Shown here piece by piece: positions 29,483-39,174 of a stretch of DNA of 43,903 nucleotides; within the stretch, counting starts at the first letter, position 1; every line of letters begins with the position of its first letter. This stretch comes from Seminavis robusta (lineage: Eukaryota > Bacillariophyta > Bacillariophyceae > Naviculales > Naviculaceae). The notes below the pieces were generated by a model, which was not told the DNA's origin, made no database searches, and was given only the letters and a program-made list of their open reading frames with translations. The translations under genes were made by a program, and so were the position numbers. The stretch spans positions 1 through 43,903 of the forward strand of contig CAICTM010000885.1 in the NCBI GenBank assembly GCA_903772945.1. Reading direction: 5' to 3'.

Positions 29483-31426
29483 ATGAGCGGGTCGGGGGGT
29501 AAAGCATCCAGTACTGGAAATGCCTGGTCAGATGCTGCTTGTTATCTGTTCCAACCGGGTAGCACGCTGTGTGGGAGCATGAATGTTGTGATACCAGGAA
29601 CGGCAGCGGCAACATACCCTTTCACGGAGGAAGAGGACGAAAACTTTTGGACTCAAGCTTCCTACTGTGCGGCCATGAGCCCCAGCGCTGGAGTTCGTAC
29701 TCCTCAGGCTGCTACCGCTGACGCCGCTCCGTCGCAAGAAGAGCAGATGGACGCAGCAATGAAAAAACTGGATACCAAATACAAGTTCAAGCCGCACATG
29801 TGCGAAGATCGAGACTTCTTTGTCATTAATGCCGGCGCTACTAGTGTCGATGTAGAGTCCTTGTCAACACCTTCCATGGGTGGTCATCTACGGAGCTTAT
29901 CGGAAGCAAGTGATTCCAGTAGTTTCAAGCTGGAAGCACTTCGTGAGGGCGCGCCGTCCTTTGAGAACAAGGACCAGATCCTGGAAGCTCCCTTTCCCGT
30001 ACTCGTGTACCCCAACAACGCAGAAAACAACAGCAACCGAGAAGCAGAAACCATAAACAACTCTACCGTCAGTAGCCACGCCCTAAGGGGCGCAGCGTCC
30101 ATGATTCGTGAGAGCGCCCCCGAGTGGATTGTGAAACCTGCCCGTGCCAAAAGGACATTCGATAGTCCCGAAGAAAGACGGATTCCGGATGAACATCGCG
30201 TCAAAGAACTCTTATCGCCCATCAACCCTACAACAACACCGAATGAAGAGGTTCATGCAGGCCGCTATAGCTCTAAATTTGGCATCTCCTCCTGTATGGT
30301 TCCAACTAACCCCCCGACATCGCCAGCCAACCAGGCGTACGACCAACAGAAGCAAGCGTCCGAGTCACTTCGGAAACAGAGTAGTCTCAACGATTGCCCG
30401 GCCAATAGTGCCGAAGACGTGGAAATGATGAAGAAGTTTTGGACGGAAAAGTTTACACAAGCGGCCAACAAGGTTATCCAGAGCGACTCGTCACGCAGAA
30501 TCTTGGAACTGATTGACCCCACCATACCCCGTGAAAGTGATGGAAACAGGCGGACTGGGCAACAATCCTTAAGAGGACGCCAGAGGTATCGACAGGTTCT
30601 TAAAAAGTACCGAAAGCACCGTATCCTGGTACTCATCCTGGATCCCTCCACCAAACTCTACGAGATGCTAGAGCTGCCGTATCGACCCGATGAAACGACA
30701 GTGGCCGATGTCCTCATCATGGCTCGCATCCAGACAACGGATGATCGTTTGCGCTACAAGGATTACATTGGCTTGTGTCGTCCCAATCTAGATCCACCCC
30801 CTCCTCCACCACTCAAAAAAGTGGAATCACCGTCAGCTTCGACTACAACTACACCAACTCGCCACCAATTGTCGCCCCCACCATTGAACCGTGTGACAAA
30901 GCAGTTCAAGCATATGCATCACTATGACCCTGAAGGCCGCGAAGATGATGTCAACTCCATCGTGTCCGAAGCGACAGCCATGCGAAACCTTGCCGCAGCG
31001 TCGAGCATGCTACAGGAAGTCACCGATCAAGATAAATTGGTATGGAATCTCCTGTCGCCATCTTCTTCCACAAAGCCTACTCCTTTGACTTGTACCGGTG
31101 CCATCCCTTCCCAGTTGGCACTGTCTCTTCCTTACTTTACGCTTCCGCTGCTGGGAGACATTGTCGTGACGATTCCCAAGGGGTACACGGGCGAAGACGT
31201 TTCCAAATTTGCCCAAACAATTTTGCAAACACCACTCTTTCTACGTTGGATGCATCGTCGGTACCTCAACGACTTGCAACGGCAGAATGATGAACTGCTA
31301 TCACGAGCCAAAGCTATAGGCGGGAAAAATAGCAGTGGTGGTGGTGGTGGTGGCCGTGTTCGTAGCAGAGACAGCACTGGTAATGGCACGACAATCTCAG
31401 ACCAAGCAACCATGATGGCCAGTTAG
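29483..31426 (+). CDS. Uncharacterised 647-residue protein with two conserved-looking C-terminal segments
   Basis: Single exon; ATG at 29483 lies in ATCACCATGAGC, a good context. No signal peptide or membrane helix is evident, so cytosolic or nuclear. Residues about 1-370 are low in order and rich in Ser, Glu, Ala and Pro. Two segments look folded. Around residues 370-435, HRILVLILDPSTKLYEMLEL is followed by ETTVADVLIMARIQT, DDRLRYKDYIGLC, with the spacing of a ubiquitin-like (beta-grasp) domain. Around residues 545-600, LPLLGDIVVTIPKGYTGEDV and FAQTILQTPLFLRWM. I associate the second with a 'VAIPKG...A..ILxxP' module seen in other diatom proteins of unknown role. The tail has a Gly run (GGGGGGRVR). 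I do not recognise a named family. Confidence 0.72.
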   Translation: MSGSGGKASSTGNAWSDAACYLFQPGSTLCGSMNVVIPGTAAATYPFTEEEDENFWTQASYCAAMSPSAGVRTPQAATADAAPSQEEQMDAAMKKLDTKYKFKPHMCEDRDFFVINAGATSVDVESLSTPSMGGHLRSLSEASDSSSFKLEALREGAPSFENKDQILEAPFPVLVYPNNAENNSNREAETINNSTVSSHALRGAASMIRESAPEWIVKPARAKRTFDSPEERRIPDEHRVKELLSPINPTTTPNEEVHAGRYSSKFGISSCMVPTNPPTSPANQAYDQQKQASESLRKQSSLNDCPANSAEDVEMMKKFWTEKFTQAANKVIQSDSSRRILELIDPTIPRESDGNRRTGQQSLRGRQRYRQVLKKYRKHRILVLILDPSTKLYEMLELPYRPDETTVADVLIMARIQTTDDRLRYKDYIGLCRPNLDPPPPPPLKKVESPSASTTTTPTRHQLSPPPLNRVTKQFKHMHHYDPEGREDDVNSIVSEATAMRNLAAASSMLQEVTDQDKLVWNLLSPSSSTKPTPLTCTGAIPSQLALSLPYFTLPLLGDIVVTIPKGYTGEDVSKFAQTILQTPLFLRWMHRRYLNDLQRQNDELLSRAKAIGGKNSSGGGGGGRVRSRDSTGNGTTISDQATMMAS

Positions 31427-31852
31427 TGGAACGCCTACCTCTGATGATGATGTTGTATCCCCGTGTACACCAACAAGCCAAAGTAACTGCATGGGAAGTG
31501 CTCCACTACTGTAACTGATAGTTAGCTCTAATTTACGTACTGTACCCCAGGAGGCACCAACCTTCGCCTCTTCTGTTTCGTCAGGGCAAATCCTCCTACC
31601 GGTACTTACGAATTAGGACGAGGCTCAATCAATACCGTAGTAGCGAATAACATCCATCTAGCCGGCTGCAAACGTTGGCAGGTGCGGACACGGGCTGATT
31701 CCTGGTGTTGGGCCTGACATAAGTAACTGTGCCTTGGACCTTTGGAATTGCTACGATCTATCATTGTTAAAAATAAAAAACTGACAGTAAAACTCGTGAC
31801 GTGGAGCCAATACGATAGCTAAAAGCTAACTATGTACTAGCTATCTAGTTAG
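31427..31852. other. Intergenic, duplicated 3' flank of the first paralogue
   Basis: The part near the minus-strand gene (about 31540-31852) is similar to 33770-33882, the 3' flank of the neighbouring paralogue: tgtacc/tccaggaggc, ccaaccttc.cctcttctgt and ctagctatctagtta are shared. An extra stretch of roughly 190 nt is present only here. No gene seen. Confidence 0.6.
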
Positions 31853-33331
31853 TCATGTTCCCCTGCCTCTTTTGTCTCTGAGTAAGACATTCAAAGCATA
31901 CTTTTCAGCTTCTGTCAAAGTCGTGTCTTGACGATCATGCTGAGTACTAGTAGTGTTGGGAGCAGGGTCACCACCGAACACGGGGGAGAGTGGTTCTGCA
32001 ATCACAGTTTCCATATTGAGCCGTTGCCGCAGGACCGCCAATTCTTGTTCGAGTGCCTCAATTTTCGAATCCTTTTGTTCCACCAATCGCCTCAGAGCCT
32101 CGACTTCTTGCTGATGATCCTCGTTACCACTGTCGTCGTCGACCATGATGGCCACTGGAATGCTGCTGTTGGTCTGCCTTCTTCTCAATTCCCGCGGCGG
32201 CACTGCCACCGCTCCAGGAAGCGATTCCATTTCCTCTCCTGCTACTTCAATTTCTTCTTCTTCTTGGCTGGCTGAGGAACTGTCAAGTTGTTGTTGCGCG
32301 GTCTGCAATACAGATGGCCGTATTCGAAACATGGTCCGCTTCACAGCCATATCCGCTTCAGAACGACGGAGACCACGACGCAATGGTATAGAGGAATCCA
32401 AGGAACCTCGGCGGCCTTGGAAGAATCTTCGGAGACCTTTGGTGGGTTTTCCTGCGGGGGTGGCAGTGTATTGCAAACTGCGTCGCCTGTGGACACGTCT
32501 TGTTTTGCTGGCGCCGCTGGCTACGAGTGCGGAAGAGGATGATGGATGTTCCTCACGGGACGACTTTTGTGATGGAGGATCCTTATTGGGTTCATTCTTT
32601 TCTTGATGGTGTGATCTTTCTTCTGTTTCTTTATGAGGTTGAATTTCCTTCAGGTCCAGCTGGTCTTCACTTGGCACCGAAGACGATAGTTCTTCCGTCG
32701 AAGAGTTTTGTGATGGATTCGGCTCTTCTTGATGTAATGTATCATTCTCTTGGTTGCCTTCTTTTGTTGTTTGGTCACAACCAGAGCTGCAATCGGTGCT
32801 TGCTAGCTCCCGCTGAGAAAGTTTAGGGTTGAGCTGATTATTGTTTGGGTTTGGCCCCAATGATAATGATGATGTGTCACCCAAAGAGTCCAGGTGTGAT
32901 GGAGGATCATCCCTGGGTTCTTCTTGCAGTGGTCCATCTTCTGCTTCTCTACATGTACCAGCTTCAAGCTCTGGTTGATCAAGCTGGTCTTCACTTGGCA
33001 CTACTGAGGATGATTCTTCAGTCAAAGAGTGGTCTGATAAATGATCCATCTTGGGCTCTTCGTCGTGTGAAGCAACACTCTCTTGGTTGTCTTCTCCTTC
33101 TTCGGTATTGGCAGACGATGTGCTACCGGTAGTAGATCCACTTTTAGACCCTTTGCGAGGGCAAACATTGGGCTTGTCTCCTTCTCCTTCTTGTGAGTGT
33201 TTCCGAGTAGCATCATTATCACTAATAGTTGGTCTGTCCACGTAGATGGAAGCTACCGAAGCCTCCTCATCGTCGATAAAACTGCAGGGGATGCGCTCTC
33301 CGGGCGGATCTCTGCATTGTTCACGAGCCAT
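31853..33331 (-). CDS. Tandem paralogue A, coiled-coil protein of unknown function
   Basis: Single exon, 492 residues, start MAREQCRDPPGERIPCSF. The N-terminal two thirds are disordered and rich in Glu, Ser, Asp, Pro and Asn, with two copies of a motif S-(S)-VPSEDQLD. A basic patch follows: KPTKGLRRFFQGRRGSLD, then RRGLRRSEADMAVKRTMF. The C-terminus has a leucine-heptad coiled coil (EVEALRRLVEQKDSKIEALE, then QELAVLRQRLNME) and ends LTEAEKYALNVLLRDKRGRG. No signal peptide or membrane helix. It is a close relative of the next gene on the same strand; the coiled coil and the CRDPPGER start are the best-kept parts. A scaffold or cytoskeleton-associated role is conceivable only from the coiled coil. 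The motif count differs: B has one VPSEDQLDLKE motif and A has two, which explains much of the length difference. Confidence 0.78.
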   Translation of the reverse strand: MAREQCRDPPGERIPCSFIDDEEASVASIYVDRPTISDNDATRKHSQEGEGDKPNVCPRKGSKSGSTTGSTSSANTEEGEDNQESVASHDEEPKMDHLSDHSLTEESSSVVPSEDQLDQPELEAGTCREAEDGPLQEEPRDDPPSHLDSLGDTSSLSLGPNPNNNQLNPKLSQRELASTDCSSGCDQTTKEGNQENDTLHQEEPNPSQNSSTEELSSSVPSEDQLDLKEIQPHKETEERSHHQEKNEPNKDPPSQKSSREEHPSSSSALVASGASKTRRVHRRRSLQYTATPAGKPTKGLRRFFQGRRGSLDSSIPLRRGLRRSEADMAVKRTMFRIRPSVLQTAQQQLDSSSASQEEEEIEVAGEEMESLPGAVAVPPRELRRRQTNSSIPVAIMVDDDSGNEDHQQEVEALRRLVEQKDSKIEALEQELAVLRQRLNMETVIAEPLSPVFGGDPAPNTTSTQHDRQDTTLTEAEKYALNVLLRDKRGRGT

Positions 33332-33882
33332 GGTTCCAGCAGGTTGGTTCTAGCTAGATGCCTTCAGGGTCTGCTGTATACATGTAGTTCATCTATCTTC
33401 CCTCCTCTTGGCATGCTGTGTTTTTTGTGATGCTTGGCTGCAAGCCGAAAGCCGATGCTGCACTTTGGATGTTCTTGTGGTACCGCCGACGTGAACCTCG
33501 CAATGAGCATTCGTGGCACCGAAACTATTTTAAAATAGTAGCATACGTCTCATAAGCCTCTGGTCCGCCGAAAAGGATTAAGGAAACGGAGGAGCTGGGC
33601 TGCCGGTCCACAGCACTGCAGTCACGGTCGCTTTCGTGCTTGGCTCCAGTGGTACAGTACTAGCTAGCTAGAAGTCCTGGAACTCGCCTTCCTCTCTGTC
33701 TCTCATTCTCACCATAGACTAGTTCCCTCTAAGCCATAGTAAATTACCGTATCCTACTGTAAAAGATAGTCACTACTGTACTCCAAGAGGCTGCAACCTT
33801 CCACTCTTTCTGTCCGCCAGAGCAAACCTTCACGATGATGGCTCAAACAATGCACTAGCTATCTAGTTACATGTAGTCATGT
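33332..33882. other. Spacer between the tandem paralogues, promoter of A and 3' flank of B
   Basis: 33332-33660 matches 35179-35525 in pieces: gttccagc.gg.tggtt, tgctgtgtt...tgtgat, ggctgcaagc, aagcctctggt, and a ggagctg-ctggtcca-type stretch followed by tttcgtgcttgg. The promoters of the two paralogues are therefore homologous. It contains a CTAGCTAGCTAG run at 33660. No coding region. Confidence 0.65.
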
Positions 33883-35178
33883 TCACTTGCCTCTCTTGTC
33901 GTTGAGTAGGATATTCAAAGCGAACTTTTCAGCTTTAGTCAACGTGTCAGCCTGACGATCCTGGGTACTAGTAGTTTTGGGAAGAGGGCCGCCACCAAAC
34001 ACGGGAGGGAGTGGTTCTGCAATCACCATTTCCATATTGAGCCTTTGCCGCAGGACGGCCAATTCTCGTTCGAGCGCCTCGATTCTCGAATCCTTTTGTG
34101 CCACCAATCGCCTCAGAGCCTTGACTTCTTGCTGGTGAATCTCGTTATGACAGTCGTCGTCGACCATGAATGCCACTGGAATGTGGTTGCTGTTGGTCTG
34201 CATTCTTGTCGATTCCCTTATTGTTGGACGACCGTTATTATTATCCGAGCCCACTGCCACGGCTCCAGGAAGCAATTCCATGCCCCCCTCTACTTCTTCT
34301 TCTTCTTCTTCGCTGGCTGCCGACTCGGAAAAACTGTCAAGTTCTTGTTGAACTGTCTGCAAAATGGACGGTCGCATTCCAAACATGCTGGTACGTTTCA
34401 ACGCCATGTCCACTTCGGAACGACGGAGACCGCGACGCACATGGGTAGAGAAATCCAAGGAACCTTTGCGTCCTGCAAAGAATCTTCGGAGACCTTTGGT
34501 GGGTTTTCTGGCGGGCATGGCAGTGGATTGCAAACTGGATCGCCTGTGGGTGAGTCTTATTTTGCTGGCGCCGTTTGCGGTGAGTGCGGAAGACGATGGA
34601 TGAATTCCTCGTTTCGATGCTTCCCGATTGACAGAAGTGGTGCAAGCAGGTTCGGCTTTGGTTGGCTTCCGAGGACGAAGTTTAGGGTTTAGCTGATTGA
34701 TGTTTGAGTTTGATGCCACTGATGGCGTTGATGTGTCACTCAACGAGTCCATGTGTGATGAAGTATCCTTCTTGGGTTCATTGTTTTCTTGATGTTGTGA
34801 TCTTTCTTCTGTTTCTACCGCAGTTTCTACTTCCTTCAGGTCCAGCTGGTCTTCACTTGGCACTTCAGTCAAAGAGTGGTGTGAAGGATGATCTTTCTTG
34901 GGCTCTTCTTCACGTGAAGCAACCCTTTCTTGGCTTTCTTCTGCTGCATTGACAGAAGTGGAGCTACCTGTAGCAGATCCCGTTTCTGACCGGTTCGGAG
35001 GATGAAGTTTGGGGTTGAGCTTGCCTTCTTCGTCTTCAGAGTGTTTCGGAGGGGCCTTATCAATAATAGTTGGTGGTTTGACAAAGTGGCTGGAAGCTAC
35101 CGAAGCCCCCTCCTCAGCTTCGATAAAACTGCAGGGGGGACGCTCTCCGGGTGGATCTCTGCATTGTTCACAGGCCAT
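33883..35178 (-). CDS. Tandem paralogue B, coiled-coil protein of unknown function
   Basis: Single exon, 431 residues, start MACEQCRDPPGERPPCSF, aligned with paralogue A over its length. It keeps the single VPSEDQLDLKE motif, the basic KPTKGLRRFFAGRKGSLD patch, an EEEEEEVEGG acidic run, the coiled coil (EVKALRRLVAQKDSRIEALE) and the LTKAEKFALNILLNDKRG end. It lacks roughly 60 residues of the Glu/Ser-rich middle present in A and has its own short insert (GSDNNNGRPTIREST). The reading frames of both copies are intact, which suggests that both are under constraint. I do not recognise a family outside the pair. Confidence 0.78.
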   Translation of the reverse strand: MACEQCRDPPGERPPCSFIEAEEGASVASSHFVKPPTIIDKAPPKHSEDEEGKLNPKLHPPNRSETGSATGSSTSVNAAEESQERVASREEEPKKDHPSHHSLTEVPSEDQLDLKEVETAVETEERSQHQENNEPKKDTSSHMDSLSDTSTPSVASNSNINQLNPKLRPRKPTKAEPACTTSVNREASKRGIHPSSSALTANGASKIRLTHRRSSLQSTAMPARKPTKGLRRFFAGRKGSLDFSTHVRRGLRRSEVDMALKRTSMFGMRPSILQTVQQELDSFSESAASEEEEEEVEGGMELLPGAVAVGSDNNNGRPTIRESTRMQTNSNHIPVAFMVDDDCHNEIHQQEVKALRRLVAQKDSRIEALERELAVLRQRLNMEMVIAEPLPPVFGGGPLPKTTSTQDRQADTLTKAEKFALNILLNDKRGK

Positions 35179-35680
35179 CGTTCCAGCGGGCTGGTTGCAG
35201 ATGCCTTGTCTTCCTCTTGCCCCTTGGCTTGCTGTGTTTATTGTGATTCTGGCTGCAAGCTCTCCAGCTTCCAGCTTCTACCTACCAGCTAGCTATTATA
35301 GCAGAACTCTAAACCCCCTTTCTTTTTGTAAGTATCCGTGCTGGGACCAGTATCCTTTCGATGTACGTACCAGAATCTCGCTGTGAGAGTCGTGGGCGTC
35401 TGGGTGAGATAGACGGGAGCATTCATTGTTAAGCCTCTGGTTACCTGATGTGGAGAAAAGGAATTAAAAAAAACGGTGGAGCTGCTGGTCCAAGTCCCAG
35501 TGAGGTTTCGTGCTTGGTTGAAGGTTGCAGGTTGTAGGTCCCGGCACGTACCAGCACCACACCGTCGTCAGAAGAGCGAGAGCTCTAGAAGCAAAAAGGC
35601 TCACAAAACGACAAACTCAAAAGCAGTCAATCAATCAAACAACAAAGAAACAAAGAACTCTTTCATTATTTCAACCAATC
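35179..35680. other. Divergent promoter region
   Basis: Lies between paralogue B (minus) and the four-helix protein gene (plus). The left 350 nt is the upstream copy of the duplication. From about 35530 the sequence is unique and A-rich (aaacaacaaagaaacaaagaac), probably the leader of the plus-strand gene. The frame of that gene is open upstream to 35525 but the ATG at 35681 is preferred. Confidence 0.55.
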
Positions 35681-36196
35681 ATGAGCAGCAACAATAACAC
35701 TACTGCAATCAGCACCGGAGCCCCAGTGGACAACCTAAAGAAACAAGAAGTCAAACAAGGCCACTCTTTCTTGGGTTGTCTCTGTGACATGAGGAGAGCT
35801 GTCATCATCCTTGACACTCTGGGCTTTTTTGGAAGTATCATTGGTCTTTTGGTTGTCATTCTCTATGACAAGTATGGAACAGAAGATGATAAGCAGCTTC
35901 TCATGCTTGAAAATTACGACTTTGGGGCGTTTGTTGCCATTTACAGTGCTGTCATTATCGCCCACTTCAGTGGTATCATGGGCGCCCTCACATTCACCAT
36001 TTGCCCCATTTTGATCACCATTCTCATGAACATTGCATATGCAGTTCTTTCTGGCTTGAGCAAGAACTGGATTGGTCTTGGTGTCTATATCTTTTTGCTG
36101 TATCCACATGTCTTTTTGTGCCACGAGCTTGCCAAAGGTATCATGACCAAGGAAAACTACCGCAGCCAAGAACGTCAATCTTGTTGTTGTGTGTAG
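35681..36196 (+). CDS. Four-helix membrane protein ending in CCCV
   Basis: 171 residues from the ATG at 35681 (CAATCATGAGC). After a short polar N-terminus with GCLCDMRRAVIILD come four hydrophobic segments at about residues 43-66, 84-103, 106-124 and 126-146. No signal peptide, so the first helix should insert directly. The Cys-rich GCLCDMRR lead and the terminal SCCCV could be palmitoylated; the last four residues also fit a prenylation box loosely. I associate the 'LGxxCDMRRAVIIxxxL' start with a multi-copy diatom membrane-protein family of unknown role. The location in the cell and any partner are unknown. Confidence 0.75.
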   Translation: MSSNNNTTAISTGAPVDNLKKQEVKQGHSFLGCLCDMRRAVIILDTLGFFGSIIGLLVVILYDKYGTEDDKQLLMLENYDFGAFVAIYSAVIIAHFSGIMGALTFTICPILITILMNIAYAVLSGLSKNWIGLGVYIFLLYPHVFLCHELAKGIMTKENYRSQERQSCCCV

Positions 36197-36738
36197 TAGG
36201 GTACCGGCGCAAACAAGCAGAGGGGATGGTTGTGAGTGACGAACTGTGTGCATGTCAAACTATTAGAAGTGGGACAATAATATAGTCTTTAGATAAAGTG
36301 TTAGATTCCGTGAACGCATGAGGAACCTATTACATGTTGAAAGACCGAGAACGAACTCTGCACTCAGTGCCATAAGCTGGCTGCCAACAAAAAACTACAA
36401 GAGGATCCTTGCAGTAGACTTTACGTAGCTAGATAAACCTGTGGGCTTTTGTTTGAAACGAGACTTGATTCGAATGATTCATCAGCAGCAATACGTCACA
36501 GTAGTTCTCTGCAGAACTACGAGGAGTCCCATTGAAAGCAACAAGGATGTACACAGAGTGCCGTATACGAAGCTTACATACATACATGTAGACTATTCAA
36601 TGCTACCAATGGGTTGACTTTTCCCCGCAGGCCTTTGGATTTTGAGCGACTCGACTGTCGACTCTATACATGCACCAACCATCCGGTGCCTGGCTCAGGT
36701 ATCCTTGCAAAGCACTCGATCACATGCGGTGTCATGAG
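36197..36738. other. Convergent intergenic region
   Basis: Contains the 3' end of the four-helix gene and of the PA28-like gene. No coding region supported. Short GTAC and ACATGTA palindromes occur (cttacatacatacatgtag near 36573). Confidence 0.5.
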
Positions 36739-37709
36739 CTAGTTCGGGGCGCCCCCGGCACAGAACCCAAAGAAAGATGAAACTAAAAAGCAACAATGGA
36801 CTACCTCGATTTCGGGCGATTGCATGATCCGGATCAATCGCATGGACTTCTGTAGAATGTGCTTGTAAATGACGGTGCATCGGACCAGGGTATTCATCAT
36901 GTGTGTGTACATCATGACATCTACGGCCAGCATGGCCTTGGCACCATCCAGCCAGCCAAGCGGTTTTGGCGAGCCTCGTTCAATGGTCTTATTTTTTTTT
37001 GCATCTTGGCAGCCAAAATGCGCTTTGGCTTGTAGTTGGATGCTTGTGCTTCATCGACATCGACAACCTCGGTAATGGTTGACACCATAAAGGGTCCTTC
37101 GTCCATGGCTGCCAGATGCAAGGTCTCTTTATCCACTGCAGCGTTGTTTCCGGAGGTCTCTGCATTGATTTCAATCGTTTCGTTCTCAACGTTGAGATAT
37201 CGATACCCGCATGCACCAAGGGCATCTTTGCGCTTGTCAAAATAGCCCTGGACGGACTCCATCTGTCCTTCCAAAAAGGGTCTAGTCGTTCGTATATACT
37301 CCAGCAGTTCCTCTTGGGAGGCCAAAAAGGGGCCTCTGTCCGCCTTGACGTTCTTGTCGAGAAAGATCAAGAGCCAGTTTTCCATTAGAGTCAATTCGTG
37401 CAGTAGCTGACTGAGAATATCCCGAAAGAGAGGAATCGCCGTGGCAATCACGGTATTGTGGTTCCAGTATCCACCATCCCGATCCAATTGCGCGGCAAAG
37501 GCTCCCTCCACTTTTCCAATGTTCCCAGGTTTGTGAAGAAAATGGCGGTCGAGGACGTCATCGATAAAGTCAATCCTCCTGGGAATGGATTTCGCCACTC
37601 GCATGGCTTCATTGGTGGCCTTGGTTTCGTAGCGCTTCTCCGGTTCCTCCACGACCTTTTCAAGGGCTGCTAATCGCTTGGATCGTTCGTCTTTTTCTTC
37701 TTTTGTCAT
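36739..37709 (-). CDS. PA28 (11S proteasome activator)-like protein, frame broken at an A9 run
   Basis: Starts MTKEEKDERSK at 37709. Residues 38-60 (SIPRRIDFIDDVLDRHFL) and the block NWLLIFLDKNVKADRGPF followed by SQEELLEYIRTTRPFLE and GYFDKRKDALG match the layout of PA28 helices: an FPKKL-like helix start, then W..LL.P...DGnnFg.s.qEE.l...r..E....Y..R. PA28 rings cap the 20S proteasome and open its gate. The first frame ends at 36921 with an unnatural tail (AGWMVPRPCWP). One frame over, from an A9 run at 36992-37000, the expected last helix continues: IERGSPKPLGWLDGAKAM, then YTHMMNTLVRCTVIYKHILQ. So an extra or missing A separates the two halves. The C-terminus is uncertain: the second frame is open to 36739, or a GTAGTC donor after SPEIE may splice onward. 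Confidence 0.62.
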
Positions 37710-39174
37710 GATGTACCACCACAGTACAGTACTGATATATTACTGCCAATCGTTGTGTCAATCAATCAATCAATCAATCAAGAGGAATGATTCTATCGTT
37801 GACCAACGGATATTCATTTCTCGATTCTCGATGTGGTGGCATCAAAATCATGAGTGTCTGCACATGGCTGTCTGTGTAAAACTAAGCGCTTTGTTATTTG
37901 CGACTGTACTTCGACCGATAATTTGGGATCTCGATCCTAGCTAGCTGGTACTAGTAGACTGTAGCTTGTAGTACATGCAGTAGAGTGCCAGCGGTACGGT
38001 ACCGTAGAGGACGACTGTACTTCCACCGTCAATGCCAAGAAATCTCAGGACAAACGTCGTCCCCCGGCCGGGCTCTTGGCAGGCGAAGAACGTTGAGTTT
38101 GTGGGCTGTGGTGACTTGGTCGAGAGGCAGACTCGACTCTTGGGAAGCGCTCGATAACACCTCGTCAAAGAGACAGACGAACAGATCCTTCGGTTGGGAC
38201 CAACGAGATGCTGAATACTACGAGCACAAATGACCCAGCTGCACAACACGACATGAGAACGCAGTTCGAACGTAGATGAAACCATGTAAAATGCAGTATT
38301 CTAGAAGAGAAAGAAAGGTCCTGGCTAGCTGAATGTGGCCGTTTTGCAAAACAAAAAAGCAATCCCAAAGCTAGCGGTGCCATCATGCACCGTATCATGA
38401 TCAGGGGGGGGGGGGGGTGCAAGACGGAGAATCGAATCATCACGATGGCTGCACATCAGTTGCCATTGAAAACGAATATCCCCTAATAGCCGGATGCAGC
38501 TTCCTTGTGACTTTATCTGCGCTTGTCGGAGCCTTATGCCATCGGATTAGCCCAGCCGACCGGAGCCTGATGCCATCGGATTGGCCCAGCCGACCGGCTA
38601 GCTAGGCATAGAACAACCCATTGTCGCGTCATGAGATTGCTTTACTAATAGCACAACAGCCAGCGGCTGTTCTTGCTAGAGCAATCGTATGAACCGCCAA
38701 TCATGCCAATGACTCGCTCCGAGATGTAATGTATGAGCCACCCGAGACCGCACGTCCCGTGACAAGAATACTGTGAGCTGCAACGGCCCACGCTGACAGG
38801 GTTTTGGGCAGCCGACAAGGCTACGGAAGCAGGAATGCTGCACTGCAAGTCTTTCAGCACCCGGCAAGGCTCAAGTTCTCCGAAGCAAAACGGCACCGTC
38901 CGTCTAATCTCCGAAAACAGCACCGACAATCTAAGGATGCGGAAGAAATTCAACATCCCGCCAAAAGCGCCCCAAGCAATCCCGTTCGGAAAATTGTTGA
39001 GAAAAGCGGCGGCAAGCGACGGTCGTGCTCTGTTCAAAGTGGCCCTATTATTCCTATCGCTCACCCAAATTCATACAATGACTAACGAATCTGTAAACGA
39101 CACGATGACATCTTCTTGAAAGACTCTATTCCTTGCAATGGTTGACAGGCTCAAGGTTTCAGATGAACTCCCTG
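37710..39174. other. Gene-poor stretch with simple repeats
   Basis: Contains a CAAT microsatellite (37757-37781, in the 5' flank of the PA28-like gene), a 14-G run (38404-38417), a CTAGCTAGCT run (37937) and a 34-nt direct repeat (38528-38595). A 94-codon plus-strand ORF (38835-39119) with FNIPPKAPQAIPFGKLLRKA has a protein-like feel but no family and overlaps a longer antisense ORF; I do not call it. Confidence 0.5.
38528..38595. repeat. 34-nt direct tandem repeat, two copies
   Basis: ggagcct(t/g)atgccatcggatt(a/g)gcccagccgacc occurs twice in a row (38528-38561 and 38562-38595) with a few mismatches. It lies in non-coding DNA and ends in a CTAGCTAG-type word (ggctagctagg). Confidence 0.8.

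Noticed and set aside
32145..32826. Plus-strand ORFs opposite paralogue A
   Set aside because: Antisense shadows of Glu/Ser-rich codons; equivalent shadows occur opposite paralogue B.
37757..37781. CAAT repeat considered as a CRISPR-like or regulatory array
   Set aside because: A simple tetranucleotide microsatellite without spacers.
38645..39119. Overlapping sense and antisense ORFs of 139 and 94 codons
   Set aside because: Neither has a recognisable feature; with no way to choose between strands I left both uncalled.
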